Assembly (NCBI RefSeq): GCF_028649395.1
Contig: NZ_JAQSUW010000014.1
Span: 666,315-730,314, forward strand
Direction of reading: 5' to 3'
DNA length: 64,000 bases
Origin: Pseudomonas sp. Gutcm_11s
Lineage (GTDB): Bacteria > Pseudomonadota > Gammaproteobacteria > Pseudomonadales > Pseudomonadaceae
Part shown: positions 28,186-37,312 of the stretch, one piece after another
How positions within the stretch are numbered: position 1 is the first letter of the stretch
Layout of the letters: each line of letters begins with the position of its first letter
Made by a program: the position numbers and the translations under genes
Notes under the pieces: model-generated
What the model was told of the DNA's origin: nothing
Databases searched by the model: none
The model's input: the letters and a program-made list of their open reading frames with translations, nothing else

Positions 28186-29619
28186 ATGATCAGAACGCTC
28201 CGCAATCTCGTCGTCGCTTCACTGCTTCTCCCCATCGCCCTTCCCCTCTCTGCCGCCCAGGCCAGCAGCGTGCTGCCGAGCAAGGTGCAGCAGTCGCTCA
28301 AGGCCAACAAGATCTCCGCCAACAGCCTGTCCGTCGTGGCCCTGCCACTGGACGGCGCTGGCAACGGCATCATCTACAACGCCGATGTGTCGGTGAACCC
28401 GGCCTCGACCATGAAGCTGGTCACCACCTATGCCGCCCTCGAGCTGCTCGGCCCCACGCACCAGTGGCGTACCGAGTTCTATGGCGACGGCCCGCTGAAG
28501 AACGGGGTGCTCAACGGCAACCTGTACCTCAAGGGTGGCGGCGACCCCAAGCTGAACATGGAAAAGCTCTGGCTGATGATGCGCGACCTGCGCGCCAACG
28601 GCGTGCAGCAGATCACCGGCGACCTAGTGCTGGACCGCAGCCACTTCCATCACCCCAGCCTGCCGACCTTCAACGACGACGGCGGCGACCCGAACAAACC
28701 GTTCCTGGTCACCCCCGACTCGCTGCTGGTCAACCTCAAGGCCGTGCGCATGATCGCCCGCACCTCCGGCGGCAAGGTCAGCGTGATGATGGAGCCGCCG
28801 CTGACCAACGTGCGCATCGACAACCAGGTCAAGGCCCTCGGCGGCGCCAAATGCCCGGCCTGGCCGGACGTGCGCTACAACCCGGTGACCCAGTTCGACG
28901 GCACCACCCTGGTGGTCACCGGCAAGCTCGCCGAAGGCTGCAGCGCGCAGACCTACCTGGCCCTGCTCGACCACCCCGGCTACGCCGCCGGCGCCGTACG
29001 CGCCATCTGGCAGGAGCTGGGCGGCAGCATCCACGGCAAGGACCGCGTCGGTGACGTACCGAAGAGCGCCCAGCTGCTGGCGCGCACCTTCTCGCCGGAC
29101 CTCTCCGAGGTGATCCGCGACATCAACAAGTACAGCAACAACACCATGGCCCAGCAGCTGTTCCTCAGCATCGGCCAGACCTTCCGCGACCGTGCCGACC
29201 CGGACGACGCCAAGGCCGCCCAGCGGGTGATCCGCAGCTGGCTGGCAAAGAAAGGCATCACCGCGCCACACCTGGTGATCGAGAACGGCTCGGGCCTGTC
29301 ACGCGCAGAAAGGGTCAGTGCCCGTGAGATGGCCGGCATGCTGCAGGCCGCCTGGCACAGCCCCTATGCGCCGGAATTCATCGCCTCGCTGCCGCTGGTG
29401 GGCATGGACGGCACCATGCGCAAGCGCCTGAAGAACACCGCGATGCAGGGCCAGGCCCACATCAAGACCGGCACCCTGAACAACGTGCGCGCCATCGCCG
29501 GCTTCACTCGCACGGCCAAGGGGCAGAACTGGGTGGTGGTGGCGATCCTCAACGACCCGCGTCCCTGGGGCGCCTCGGCGATCCTCGACCAGGTGCTGCT
29601 GGACATCTACCGGCGCTGA
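28186..29619 (+). CDS. dacB: DacB, penicillin-binding protein 4 (D-Ala-D-Ala carboxypeptidase/endopeptidase)
   Basis: Periplasmic peptidoglycan hydrolase of 477 aa; in P. aeruginosa, loss of PBP4 triggers AmpC derepression. Signal peptide MIRTLRNLVVASLLLPIALPLSAAQA. Active-site motifs in order: SxxK in ASTMKLVT (about residue 72), SxN in KYSNNTMAQQ (about 313), KTG in HIKTGTLNN (about 427). The insertion domain between SxxK and SxN is of usual PBP4 size. ATG 28186 chosen; the frame stays open far upstream into non-coding sequence. A CATAAT -10-like element is visible in the 175-base gap to yggL. Confidence 0.95.
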   Translation: MIRTLRNLVVASLLLPIALPLSAAQASSVLPSKVQQSLKANKISANSLSVVALPLDGAGNGIIYNADVSVNPASTMKLVTTYAALELLGPTHQWRTEFYGDGPLKNGVLNGNLYLKGGGDPKLNMEKLWLMMRDLRANGVQQITGDLVLDRSHFHHPSLPTFNDDGGDPNKPFLVTPDSLLVNLKAVRMIARTSGGKVSVMMEPPLTNVRIDNQVKALGGAKCPAWPDVRYNPVTQFDGTTLVVTGKLAEGCSAQTYLALLDHPGYAAGAVRAIWQELGGSIHGKDRVGDVPKSAQLLARTFSPDLSEVIRDINKYSNNTMAQQLFLSIGQTFRDRADPDDAKAAQRVIRSWLAKKGITAPHLVIENGSGLSRAERVSAREMAGMLQAAWHSPYAPEFIASLPLVGMDGTMRKRLKNTAMQGQAHIKTGTLNNVRAIAGFTRTAKGQNWVVVAILNDPRPWGASAILDQVLLDIYRR

Positions 29620-29631
29620 TATCGCCGCAAC

Positions 29632-29662
29632 GAAAAAAGCCCGCCATTCGGCGGGCTTTTTC
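29632..29662. terminator. bidirectional terminator between dacB and rlmKL
   Basis: AAAAAGCCCGCC-ATTC-GGCGGGCTTTTT, perfect 12-bp stem with T-rich flanks on both strands; nearly the same sequence as the terminator at 16966-16995. Confidence 0.94.
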
Positions 29663-29675
29663 ATGGACGCAGCTC

Positions 29676-31874
29676 TCACACCTTGGCGGTCAGACGCCAG
29701 GCACGGTGGATCTTCGCGTTGCGCGCGAAGTCCTGGTCGACGGTCTGCGTGCTGATCTCTTCTACCGCGTAGCGCTCGGCCAGGCTCGGGTCGAGCTGGA
29801 ACTTGCGGAAGTTGTTGGAGAAGTACAGCACGCCGCCCTGGCCCAGGCGCGACATGGCCAGGTCGATCAGCCGCACGTGGTCGCGCTGCACATCGAACAC
29901 GCCTTCCATACGCTTGGAGTTGGAGAAGGTCGGCGGGTCGATGAAGACCAGGTCGTATTCGCCACGATCGGCCTCCAGCCAGGCCATCACATCGCCCTGC
30001 TCCAGGCGGTTCTTGTCGGAGAAGCCGTTGAGCGACAGGTTGCGCCGCGCCCAGTCCAGGTAGGTCTTCGACAGGTCGACGCTGGTGGTGCTGCGCGCAC
30101 CGCCCTTGGCCGCGTGCACGGTGGCCGTGGCGGTGTAGCAGAACAGGTTGAGGAAGCGCTTGCCGGCCGCCTCCTTCTGGATACGCAGGCGCAGCGGGCG
30201 GTGGTCGAGGAACAGGCCGGTGTCCAGGTAGTCGGTGAGGTTGACCAGCAGGCGCACGCCGCCCTCGTCAACTTCCATGAACTGGCCCTGCGTGGCCTGG
30301 CGCTCGTACTGCTTGGTGCCGGCCTGACGCTCACGGCGCTTGATCACCACCTTGTCCGGGGCGATACCCAGCGCCACCGGAATGGCGGCCAGAGCATCGA
30401 GCAGACGAGCCTGGGCCTTGTCCGGATCGATGGAGCGCGGCGGTGCGTACTCCTGCACATGCACCCAGTCGCGGTACAGGTCGATGGCCAGGGCGTATTC
30501 CGGCATGTCGGCGTCGTACAGGCGATAGCACTCGACGCCGGCCTTCTTCGCCCACTTGCCCAGGCTCTTGAGGTTCTTCTGCAGGCGGTTGGCAAACATC
30601 TGTCCGCCTTCGGACAGGCGTGCCGCCTGCTGTGCCGAGGCGACCACCGGCTCATCGGCAGCATCTTCGTTGGCGCGGCTGGAGCGCCGCTCGCCGGTGA
30701 CGAACTGCTCGGGCAGCACCTTGAACAGCAGCAGCTTGCACGGCAGCGCGCCGTTCCAGAAGGAGTACTGCTTGTGGCTGCGCAGGCCCATGCGCTTGCC
30801 CAGTTCCGGCGCGCCGGTGAACACCGCCGCCTCCCAGTTCAGGCAGCTCTGGCGCAGGCGCTCGCCGAGGTTCTGGTAGAGATACAGCAGGCTCGCCTCG
30901 TCGCCCAGGCGCTCGCCATAGGGCGGGTTGCTGACGATCAGGCCGGTCTGGTTCTTGTCCGGGCGCGGCTCGAAGGTGGCCAGCTCGCCCTGGTACAGCT
31001 TGACCCACTCGCCGAGACCGGCGCGGTCGATGTTGTTGCGCGCCGGCTGGATCAGTCGCGGATCGGCCTCGTAGCCGCGAATCCACAGCGGTGGCTTGGC
31101 CAGACCAGTGGCGGCGCGCGCCTCGGCCTCGGCATGCAGCTTCTTCCAGATCGCCGGCACATGGCCCAGCCAGTTGCTGAAGCCCCAGCGCTCGCGACGC
31201 AGGTTCGGCGCCATGTCGGTGGCGATCATCGCCGCCTCGACCAGGAAGGTACCGACACCACACATAGGGTCGGCGAGAGCACCACCCTCGGCGGCAATGC
31301 GCGGCCAGCCGCTGCGGATCAGGATGGCCGCGGCCAGGTTTTCCTTGAGCGGTGCGGCGCCCTGCTGCAGGCGATAGCCACGCTGGTGCAGGCTGTGTCC
31401 GGAGAGGTCGAGCGAGAGCACCGCCTCGCCCTTGTCCAGACGCAGGTGCACACGCATGTCAGGGTCGACCTTGTCGATCGACGGTCGGGTGCCGGCCGGC
31501 GTGCGCAGCTTGTCGACGATGGCGTCCTTGACCTTCAGCGCACCGAAGTGGGTGTTGTCGATGCCGGCGCCATGGCCGCTGAACTCCACCGCCAGGGTGC
31601 CGTCCGGCTCCAGATGCTCGGCCCAGTCCACCGCCAGGACGCCCTGGTACAGCTCCTCGGCGTTCTGCACCGGGAAACGGCGCAGCACCAGAAGCACACG
31701 GTTGGCCAGGCGCGACCACAGGCACAGGCGATAACCCACCTCGATGGGCGCGAAGCCACGCACGGCGGCGGTCTGCTCGCGGGCCTCCTCCAGCCCCAGG
31801 CCGCTGGCTTCTTCGAGTAGCAGGCCTTCCAGGCTTTTCGGGCAGGTCAGGATCAGTTCATAGCGGTCAGACAT
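29676..31874 (-). CDS. rlmKL: RlmKL, bifunctional 23S rRNA methyltransferase
   Basis: Modifies 23S rRNA at G2445 (m2G, N-terminal half) and G2069 (m7G, C-terminal half), E. coli numbering. The 732-aa product contains a THUMP RNA-binding domain (about residues 45-155), a first methyltransferase domain with GVGTFLVEAAMIA and IVSNPPYGERLGDE, and the second with FLNLFCYTATATVHAAKGGA and FIDPPTFSNSKRM. The conserved start MSDRYELILTCPKSLEG is at ATG 31874; nine upstream codons are open but not conserved. A GGTGGCC/GGCCACC hairpin lies in its leader. Confidence 0.95.
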   Translation of the reverse strand: MSDRYELILTCPKSLEGLLLEEASGLGLEEAREQTAAVRGFAPIEVGYRLCLWSRLANRVLLVLRRFPVQNAEELYQGVLAVDWAEHLEPDGTLAVEFSGHGAGIDNTHFGALKVKDAIVDKLRTPAGTRPSIDKVDPDMRVHLRLDKGEAVLSLDLSGHSLHQRGYRLQQGAAPLKENLAAAILIRSGWPRIAAEGGALADPMCGVGTFLVEAAMIATDMAPNLRRERWGFSNWLGHVPAIWKKLHAEAEARAATGLAKPPLWIRGYEADPRLIQPARNNIDRAGLGEWVKLYQGELATFEPRPDKNQTGLIVSNPPYGERLGDEASLLYLYQNLGERLRQSCLNWEAAVFTGAPELGKRMGLRSHKQYSFWNGALPCKLLLFKVLPEQFVTGERRSSRANEDAADEPVVASAQQAARLSEGGQMFANRLQKNLKSLGKWAKKAGVECYRLYDADMPEYALAIDLYRDWVHVQEYAPPRSIDPDKAQARLLDALAAIPVALGIAPDKVVIKRRERQAGTKQYERQATQGQFMEVDEGGVRLLVNLTDYLDTGLFLDHRPLRLRIQKEAAGKRFLNLFCYTATATVHAAKGGARSTTSVDLSKTYLDWARRNLSLNGFSDKNRLEQGDVMAWLEADRGEYDLVFIDPPTFSNSKRMEGVFDVQRDHVRLIDLAMSRLGQGGVLYFSNNFRKFQLDPSLAERYAVEEISTQTVDQDFARNAKIHRAWRLTAKV

Positions 31875-31892
31875 GGGGCATCCAGTAATCGG

Positions 31893-31910
31893 GGTGGCCA
31901 CTCGGCCACC
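31893..31910. repeat. 7-bp hairpin in the rlmKL-rmf intergenic region
   Basis: GGTGGCC-ACTC-GGCCACC, 19 bases before the rlmKL start on the minus strand. The 404-base gap to rmf also holds a second imperfect hairpin (31922-31945) and a short CTCGC/GCGAG pair; apart from these and the rmf leader I see no gene. Confidence 0.5.
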
Positions 31911-32149
31911 TTAGTGTGACGGAAGGTCGCAGCGCGACCCTTCGTCGGAATAAACAACGCTCGCAGGCGAGAGCGGTTCGCAATGGCAAAGCGCCTTCCT
32001 CCCCTGCCCAGCCTCCCCAATGACGCGGGCCCGGACAATCGAGCGGCGAAAAAAGGGTTGAACCTTATGGCTCCTTCCCCCCTCACGTTACGTCCTTATG
32101 ACAAAACGATCATTCACAGGGTGGAACGCATTCGATAGAAATCAACTCA

Positions 32150-32278
32150 GGCCGGCACCGCAACGGTGTTGGCAGATAGCCCGCCACGCCGGCAGCGGGC
32201 TCACTGGCAGAAGCTTTTCTGCCTGGTCCCAACAAGGGGCCAACGGGACATAACAGTCAACAGTGAGGGCAACACCCG
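32150..32278 (+). ncRNA. structured 5' leader of rmf (rmf RNA motif candidate)
   Basis: The ~130 bases before rmf form a series of stems: GCCCGC/GCGGGC (32179-32200), GGCAGAA/TTCTGCC (32206-32223) and GTCCC/GGGAC (32226-32249), then GGG/CCC flanking the region just before the start codon. A conserved rmf leader RNA is known from Pseudomonas. I have not checked this against the covariance model, so boundaries are approximate. Confidence 0.55.
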
Positions 32279-32494
32279 ATGAGAAGACTTAAGCGTGATC
32301 CGTTGGAACGAGCATTCTTGCGCGGCTATCAGCACGGCATTCATGGTAAATCCCGCGATATGTGTCCTTTCACCCACCCTACCACCCGTCAAGCCTGGAT
32401 CAACGGCTGGCGCGAGGGCCGCGGTGACAACTGGGACGGACTGACCGGCACCGCCGGCATCCATAGACTCAACGAACTCCACGCCGTCGGCTGA
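32279..32494 (+). CDS. rmf: ribosome modulation factor
   Basis: Small basic protein (71 aa) that dimerises 70S ribosomes into inactive 100S particles in stationary phase. Strong family match: RRLKRDPLERAFLRGYQHGIHGKSRDMCPF, TRQAWINGWREGRGD and a Gly/Leu-rich end. It follows a structured leader (32150-32278) and is closed by a strong terminator. Expression in Pseudomonas is linked to starvation; the leader probably adds post-transcriptional control. Confidence 0.95.
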   Translation: MRRLKRDPLERAFLRGYQHGIHGKSRDMCPFTHPTTRQAWINGWREGRGDNWDGLTGTAGIHRLNELHAVG

Positions 32495-32550
32495 ATCAGG
32501 ATCACCCCGACTTCACCAGACCGTCCCATCCGGGCGGTGGGCGAGAGCCC

Positions 32551-32576
32551 GAGGGCCCCTCCGGGGCCCTTTTTTA
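32551..32576 (+). terminator. intrinsic terminator after rmf
   Basis: AGGGCCCC-TCC-GGGGCCCT followed by TTTTTTATT. It ends rmf ahead of the convergent pyrD. Confidence 0.94.
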
Positions 32577-32581
32577 TTGCC

Positions 32582-33610
32582 TCAGTTCTTCTTCGGCAAT
32601 GCGGCGATGGCGTCCACTGCCTCGCGAATCAGCGCCGGTCCCTTGTAGATGAACCCGGAATAGATCTGCACCAGACTCGCGCCGGCCGCGATCTTCTCGG
32701 CCGCGTGCGCGCCCTCGGTGATACCGCCCACGGCGATGATCGGCAGACGGCCCTTGAGCTCGCCGGCCAGCACGCGCACGGTGTGGGTACTCTTGTCGCG
32801 CACCGGCGCACCGGACAGGCCACCGGCCTCGTTACCGAACGGCAGGTTCTCCACGCCCTCGCGGCCGAGGGTGGTGTTGGTCGCGATCACCGCGTCCATG
32901 CCGGTCTCGACCAGCGCCTGGGCCACCTGCACGGTCTCCTCGTCGCTCATGTCCGGGGCGATCTTGATCGCCAGCGGCACGCGCTTGCCGTGCTGTGCGG
33001 CCAGGTCTTCCTGGCGCTGGCGCAGCGCTTCGAGCAGCTGCTTGAGCTGGTCGCCGAACTGCAGGCTGCGCAGGCCGGGGGTGTTCGGCGAGCTGACGTT
33101 GACGGTGACGTAGCTGGCGTGGGCATAGACCTTGTCCAGGCCGATCAGGTAGTCATCCACCGCACGCTCGACCGGGGTGTCGAAGTTCTTGCCGATGTTG
33201 ATGCCCAGCACGCCCTTGTACTTGGCCGCGGCGACCCGGGCCAGCAGGTGATCGACGCCATGGTTGTTGAAGCCCATGCGATTGATGATCGCGGTGGCTT
33301 CCGGCAGGCGGAACAGCCGCGGCTTCGGATTGCCCGGCTGCGGACGCGGGGTCACGGTGCCGATCTCGACGAAGCCGAAACCGAGCTGGGCGAAGCCATC
33401 GATGGCGTCGCCATTCTTGTCCAGGCCGGCAGCCAGGCCGACCGGGTTGGGGAATTCCAGGCCCATCACCTGCACCGGCAATTGGCTCGGCGCCTTGCAC
33501 AGCAGGCCATTGAGGCCCATGCGACCGCCAGCACCGATCAGGTCGATGGACAGCTCGTGGGAGGTTTCGGGGGCAAGACGGAACAGCAGCGCGCGGGCCA
33601 GGTCGTACAT
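32582..33610 (-). CDS. pyrD: PyrD, quinone-dependent dihydroorotate dehydrogenase
   Basis: Inner-membrane-associated flavoenzyme of de novo pyrimidine synthesis, oxidising dihydroorotate with ubiquinone. The 342-aa product has the class 2 N-terminal membrane-binding helices ([20 protein letters not shown]), [54 protein letters not shown] (catalytic Ser in SSPN) and FMN-binding [16 protein letters not shown]. Start ATG 33610; the frame is open upstream without conservation. Follows the DUF2835 gene with a 109-base gap on the same strand. Confidence 0.96.
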   Translation of the reverse strand: MYDLARALLFRLAPETSHELSIDLIGAGGRMGLNGLLCKAPSQLPVQVMGLEFPNPVGLAAGLDKNGDAIDGFAQLGFGFVEIGTVTPRPQPGNPKPRLFRLPEATAIINRMGFNNHGVDHLLARVAAAKYKGVLGINIGKNFDTPVERAVDDYLIGLDKVYAHASYVTVNVSSPNTPGLRSLQFGDQLKQLLEALRQRQEDLAAQHGKRVPLAIKIAPDMSDEETVQVAQALVETGMDAVIATNTTLGREGVENLPFGNEAGGLSGAPVRDKSTHTVRVLAGELKGRLPIIAVGGITEGAHAAEKIAAGASLVQIYSGFIYKGPALIREAVDAIAALPKKN

Positions 33611-33719
33611 GGGCGGATCGGCTCGGATAAGGGTGGCAGTGGGAAGCAGGGCGCGATTATAGCCGCCGCCACTAGCCTCAGGCGAGGCAAGGGAGTAATA
33701 AGGAGCTCCGTTTAAGCAC

Positions 33720-33941
33720 TTATTGCAGCTGACGCAGGTCGAGCAGCTCTCCGGCCGTGCTGAATTCGAGCTCGAACACGCCATTGATGCCGTCGTGGCG
33801 CAGGAATGGACGCAGATGATGGGCCGGCAGACTGACCTTGCGGCCGTCGCGGCTGAACAGCAGAACCCGGTTGGCGCGCCCCTGGTATACGGCCAGGAAG
33901 CGTTCCGCAGGCAAAGCGATATCCAGCACCAGGCTGGGCAT
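33720..33941 (-). CDS. DUF2835 family small protein
   Basis: A 73-aa protein ([21 protein letters not shown]...) with the family motifs [26 protein letters not shown]2835 is found in Pseudomonas and related bacteria, often near pyrD, with unknown function; the compact beta-rich sequence may be an RNA/protein-binding fold. ATG 33941 with GAGG 8 bases upstream. The frame continues open far upstream, but that part overlaps the divergent gene at 34080 and is not conserved. Confidence 0.8.
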   Translation of the reverse strand: MPSLVLDIALPAERFLAVYQGRANRVLLFSRDGRKVSLPAHHLRPFLRHDGINGVFELEFSTAGELLDLRQLQ

Positions 33942-34079
33942 GGAGGCACCCTCGACAATGAATGGCACCATTCTGCCACAGGCGCAGGCCCTCTCCGCCG
34001 CGGACCCGTATCGCAATGATGCAGCGCAGCCATCGCTCTGCCACACTGAGACGGTAGTACCGGGAGCATCCTGCGGGTC

Positions 34080-34973
34080 ATGAGTTTGTCCGAATCCCCT
34101 ACCAGCATCGCGTCGCGCCTTTCGGCCCTGGCTCAGCGCCTGGGCCTGAGTGGCCGTGTGCCGCGCCTGGTGTTCGAACGAGCTCGTGCGCTGCGCCTGC
34201 CATTCATGGGACTGCCGATACCTGCGCCGAGCGTCTGGTGGCAAGCCGGCCCGCCCCTGCAACGCCTGGTCGACCTGCCACGCGACGCCCTCTCCGGCCC
34301 CGTGCAGGAAGACAAGGCCGCCGCCCGCGCCGTGTTGATGCAGGTGGTCGAGCGCGAAGTGCAGCACCTCGATGATTTCGACCTGCGCCAGATCGACGGC
34401 CTGTGCAGCGCCCCGCCGCGCCTCGATGACACCCTGGCCAGCTTCGAAGAGCTGGCCGGCAGCGCGCTGGGCCGCTGCGCACGCATCATCAGCTACAAGG
34501 ATTTCCTCAAGACCATCAGCAATGCCATGCCGCGCTTCCTCGCCGCCGAGGCGGTGGAGCTGCGCCAGGCAAGCTGGTATGGCGAGCGCATGTTCTGGGG
34601 CGGCGAACAGCATGGCGAGGAGTTCGCCTGCGCCATCGCCTACGCCCGCCTGCGTGGCCTGGAAGTAACCCTGCCGGCCGAGCTGGTTCGCTATCGCCTG
34701 AGCGCCAGCGGCCTGGCCGAACTGCGCCGGCTTTACCACATGACGGCCATGCCGGTGCAGGCCTGGAGCGAACCGGCCTTCATGAGCCTGCTGCTCGACC
34801 ACGGCCTGCCCTATGCGCGCCTGTCGCTGCTGCGCTATCCGAACGCCCCGGAGTTTCTCCTGCTGCCCAAGGACTCGCCCGAAGCCAACGCCCTCGGCGA
34901 GGGCCTGCGCCAGGCCGGCGCGCCAGACGTGATCGGCTACCTCGAGGCGCTACAAAAGCGCACCGCGGCCTGA
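34080..34973 (+). CDS. conserved hypothetical protein, unrecognised
   Basis: 297-aa soluble protein without signal peptide or membrane helix. Features: N-terminal basic helix ([27 protein letters not shown]), an aromatic, charged middle ([46 protein letters not shown]) and a C-terminal part ending [21 protein letters not shown] do not recognise a catalytic motif. Its codon use is like its neighbours. Divergent from the DUF2835/pyrD genes; likely a Pseudomonas-specific conserved protein. Confidence 0.6.
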   Translation: MSLSESPTSIASRLSALAQRLGLSGRVPRLVFERARALRLPFMGLPIPAPSVWWQAGPPLQRLVDLPRDALSGPVQEDKAAARAVLMQVVEREVQHLDDFDLRQIDGLCSAPPRLDDTLASFEELAGSALGRCARIISYKDFLKTISNAMPRFLAAEAVELRQASWYGERMFWGGEQHGEEFACAIAYARLRGLEVTLPAELVRYRLSASGLAELRRLYHMTAMPVQAWSEPAFMSLLLDHGLPYARLSLLRYPNAPEFLLLPKDSPEANALGEGLRQAGAPDVIGYLEALQKRTAA

Positions 34974-34997
34974 TTCACATAGGGGTTTGATCGGGAG

Positions 34998-35021
34998 CCG
35001 GCCAACCACGCGGTTGGCCGG
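34998..35021. repeat. 10-bp inverted repeat between convergent genes
   Basis: CCGGCCAACC-ACGC-GGTTGGCCGG, perfect, between the stop codons of the 34080 gene (plus) and rraB (minus). No T run on either side, but the location suits a transcript end. Confidence 0.6.
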
Positions 35022-35032
35022 TATCACAGCGC

Positions 35033-35389
35033 TCAGAGCCGACTGGCGAGATGAGCGTCGAGACGGACTTCCTGGGTCACGCCCCAGCCGTCCATTACAC
35101 CGCCCAGCGGCACTACCAGCGCCTCCAGGTCCTGCTCGAAATCGCCGATGCCGGCGTGGGTGGCGTACATCACCTTGCTCACCTGCAGGTGCCAGGCACC
35201 GTCCTCGCGGACGCTGACCTGAGCGTTCAGTGATTCGCCGCGAAACTGTCTTGCCGCCTCTCTGGCCCGATCCTCATTCGGGAAGATGGCGTAGAACTCG
35301 ATGGGATGGACGCGGGCGAAGTCGAAACCACCCTCTTTCATGCGGCGCAGAACATTGTTGCTGACATCATCTTGGAAGGCTGTGCTCAT
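35033..35389 (-). CDS. rraB: RraB-type ribonuclease E regulator
   Basis: A 118-aa acidic protein of the RraB family, which inhibits RNase E activity in E. coli. Family pattern: DDVSNNVLRRMKEGGFDFARVHPIEFYAIFPNEDRAREAARQF and a C-terminal GVMDGWGVTQEV (residues about 100-112). Start ATG 35389 has a strong GGAGG 7 bases upstream. The leader region (35390-35630) carries two inverted repeats. Effect on RNase E in this host inferred. Confidence 0.85.
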   Translation of the reverse strand: MSTAFQDDVSNNVLRRMKEGGFDFARVHPIEFYAIFPNEDRAREAARQFRGESLNAQVSVREDGAWHLQVSKVMYATHAGIGDFEQDLEALVVPLGGVMDGWGVTQEVRLDAHLASRL

Positions 35390-35446
35390 AAACGACCTCC
35401 TCTCAGGCGATGGATCGACCGCAGCCACCGAAGGCTCGGCGGCCAT

Positions 35447-35466
35447 GCGGCACCGCACGGTGCCGC
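35447..35466. repeat. inverted repeat upstream of rraB (copy 1)
   Basis: GCGGCACCG-CA-CGGTGCCGC, 9-bp perfect arms with a two-base centre, 58 bases upstream of the rraB start. Together with 35475-35491 it may be a tandem operator or a hairpin pair; no factor identified. Confidence 0.55.
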
Positions 35467-35474
35467 CCGAGAAC

Positions 35475-35491
35475 CAGGCAGGACCTGCCTG
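35475..35491. repeat. inverted repeat upstream of rraB (copy 2)
   Basis: CAGGCAGG-A-CCTGCCTG, perfect 8-bp arms around one base, nine bases after the repeat at 35447-35466 and 86 bases upstream of the rraB start. Its sequence differs from the neighbour. Beyond these two repeats the 241-base rraB-SDR gap (35390-35630) holds nothing else I can support. Confidence 0.55.
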
Positions 35492-35630
35492 ATCTGTCAT
35501 GCGCAGGCTGAAGCCCGCAGGCGGCTGGCCACAGGAACGCTGGCCGGCACCGCCGTCTGTTCAGGGTAGCGTCTGCTCAGTCACCCTGCTGCAACACTGA
35601 CCGCTGGCCGCGCCCTCGGCGACGGGCGGC

Positions 35631-36392
35631 TCAGTCGCGGCTGAGCCAGCCCATCAGCAGCCGGCTGATCGATGGAGGCGACATTTGCCCTGCGGCATAC
35701 ATAAGGCGGAACAGCCAGTGGATCGGTCGGTGCACCCTGGGCCGCTCGACCTGCCGCCATAGCGCCGCGGCAATATCATCCGCGCCCAGGTTGACGCCCA
35801 TACGGCGCAATGCCGGTGGCGTGAAGGACTGGCTGTCGACCATGGGTGTGGCGACGAACGGGGGCATCAGGTCGCCGACATGAATGCCGTGGCGCCGCCA
35901 CTCCAGCTCCAGCGCCTCGGTCATACCGCGCACGGCGAACTTGGAGGCCGAGTAGCTGACCATGTGCGGCGTGCCGTACAGGCCGGAGGCCGAGCCCATG
36001 TTGATCACCTGCGCACCCGGCGATCCCTTGAGATAGGGAAAGGCTGCATGGGTCACCTGCAACAGGCCGAGCACGTTGATCTGCAGGATGCGCGCATGCT
36101 CCTCCAGACTGATCTCCTCGAACAGGCCGAAGCGCAGAACCCCGGCCGAGTTGAATAGCACGCGCAGGCGCCCGCCATGCTGGCCGCAGAAGTCCTGCAA
36201 CGCCTCGCGCACCGCGCCGGCGTCGGTGACGTCCAGTTCGGCATGCCACACGCCGCCCAGCTCGGCAGACAATGCGGACAAGGCACGGTGATCGATATCC
36301 AGCAGACCCACGGTCCAGCCACGAGCATGAAACAGCCGCGCACTGGCGGCGCCGATGCCGGAAGCGGCACCGGTGATCAGGATGGTGTTCAT
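35631..36392 (-). CDS. SDR-family oxidoreductase
   Basis: Short-chain dehydrogenase of 253 aa: nucleotide-binding ITGAASGIGAASA, LDVTDAG, FNSAGVL, and the catalytic YSASK with Ser in INMGSASGLYG. Its ATG overlaps the stop codon of the hydrolase gene (ATGA), so it is the third, translationally coupled gene of the monooxygenase-hydrolase-SDR operon. The likely role is to oxidise a secondary alcohol to the ketone used by the monooxygenase; alternatively it handles the alcohol released by the esterase. Confidence 0.9.
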   Translation of the reverse strand: MNTILITGAASGIGAASARLFHARGWTVGLLDIDHRALSALSAELGGVWHAELDVTDAGAVREALQDFCGQHGGRLRVLFNSAGVLRFGLFEEISLEEHARILQINVLGLLQVTHAAFPYLKGSPGAQVINMGSASGLYGTPHMVSYSASKFAVRGMTEALELEWRRHGIHVGDLMPPFVATPMVDSQSFTPPALRRMGVNLGADDIAAALWRQVERPRVHRPIHWLFRLMYAAGQMSPPSISRLLMGWLSRD

Positions 36393-37312
36393 CGACAGCC
36401 CTTCTCCTGCAGAAACTCGACGACACGCTGCATGGCCAGCCTGGCCACCTGCAACAAGGCGCAATTGATCTGGAACACATGCCACTGCCCGGGATAGACC
36501 TCCAGGCGCAGGTCCAGCCCGGCGCTGTCACGCAGGCGCAGGCTCTGGCTCAGCAGGTGTTCGTCCTCGCCGACCTGCACCAGCAGCGGCGGCAGGCCGG
36601 ACAGGTCGGTATTCAGCGGCGACAGCAGCGGCGCACCGCGATCCACGCCCGACGGGCAATAGGCAGCGACGCCCTGCTCCAGCCAGGCGCCGCTGAGCAG
36701 CGGGTCGCCGGCCGGTGGTTCGTGCCAGGTGGCGCCGCTCAGATCGGTGACCGGCGAGAAGCAGACCAGCGCCGCCGGCAGCGGCAGCCCGGCGTCACGC
36801 AGGCGCAGCGCCGTGCTCAGGGTCAACTGGCCGCCGGCCGAATCGCCGGCGATGACGATGCGCTCGGCCGGTTGGCCCTGCTCCAGCAGTGCGCGGTAGG
36901 CGGCCAAGGCATCGTCGGCAGCTGCCGGCCAGGGATGCTCGGGCGCCAGGCGGTAATCCAGGGCGCAGATCCGTGCACCGCTGTGCGCGGCCAGGCAGGT
37001 GGTGATCGCACGATGGGTCTGCGGCGAACCGACCATGAAGGCGCCGCCATGCAGATAGAGCAACACCCAACCGTTGTCCCGCGAAGAGCACAACCATTCA
37101 CAGGGCACGCCGCCGAGCTGCCCAGTCTCGATGCTCACCCCTCTCGCCCGTGGCGCGCTCAGGGTGGCCAGGCGCAGCACCCGGCGCTGCACGCTCGGCG
37201 GCAGCCACGGATGCATGCCGGTGCGGAACACCAGGCGCGTGCTGGCGCGCAGCATGGCGGTGAGCAGACGCTGGCCGGTGCTCGCTGCAGGTAGCTCAAC
37301 GGACCAGTTCAT
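36389..37312 (-). CDS. HSL-type alpha/beta hydrolase (esterase)
   Basis: A 307-aa hydrolase of the hormone-sensitive-lipase group: oxyanion loop LYLHGGAFMVGS, nucleophile elbow IAGDSAGGQL, with Asp in VQVGEDEHL and His in GQWHVFQ completing the triad. It has no signal peptide, so it is cytoplasmic. ATG 37312 lies inside the end of the monooxygenase gene (17-base overlap). In context it should cleave the ester produced by the Baeyer-Villiger step. Confidence 0.9.
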   Translation of the reverse strand: MNWSVELPAASTGQRLLTAMLRASTRLVFRTGMHPWLPPSVQRRVLRLATLSAPRARGVSIETGQLGGVPCEWLCSSRDNGWVLLYLHGGAFMVGSPQTHRAITTCLAAHSGARICALDYRLAPEHPWPAAADDALAAYRALLEQGQPAERIVIAGDSAGGQLTLSTALRLRDAGLPLPAALVCFSPVTDLSGATWHEPPAGDPLLSGAWLEQGVAAYCPSGVDRGAPLLSPLNTDLSGLPPLLVQVGEDEHLLSQSLRLRDSAGLDLRLEVYPGQWHVFQINCALLQVARLAMQRVVEFLQEKGCR

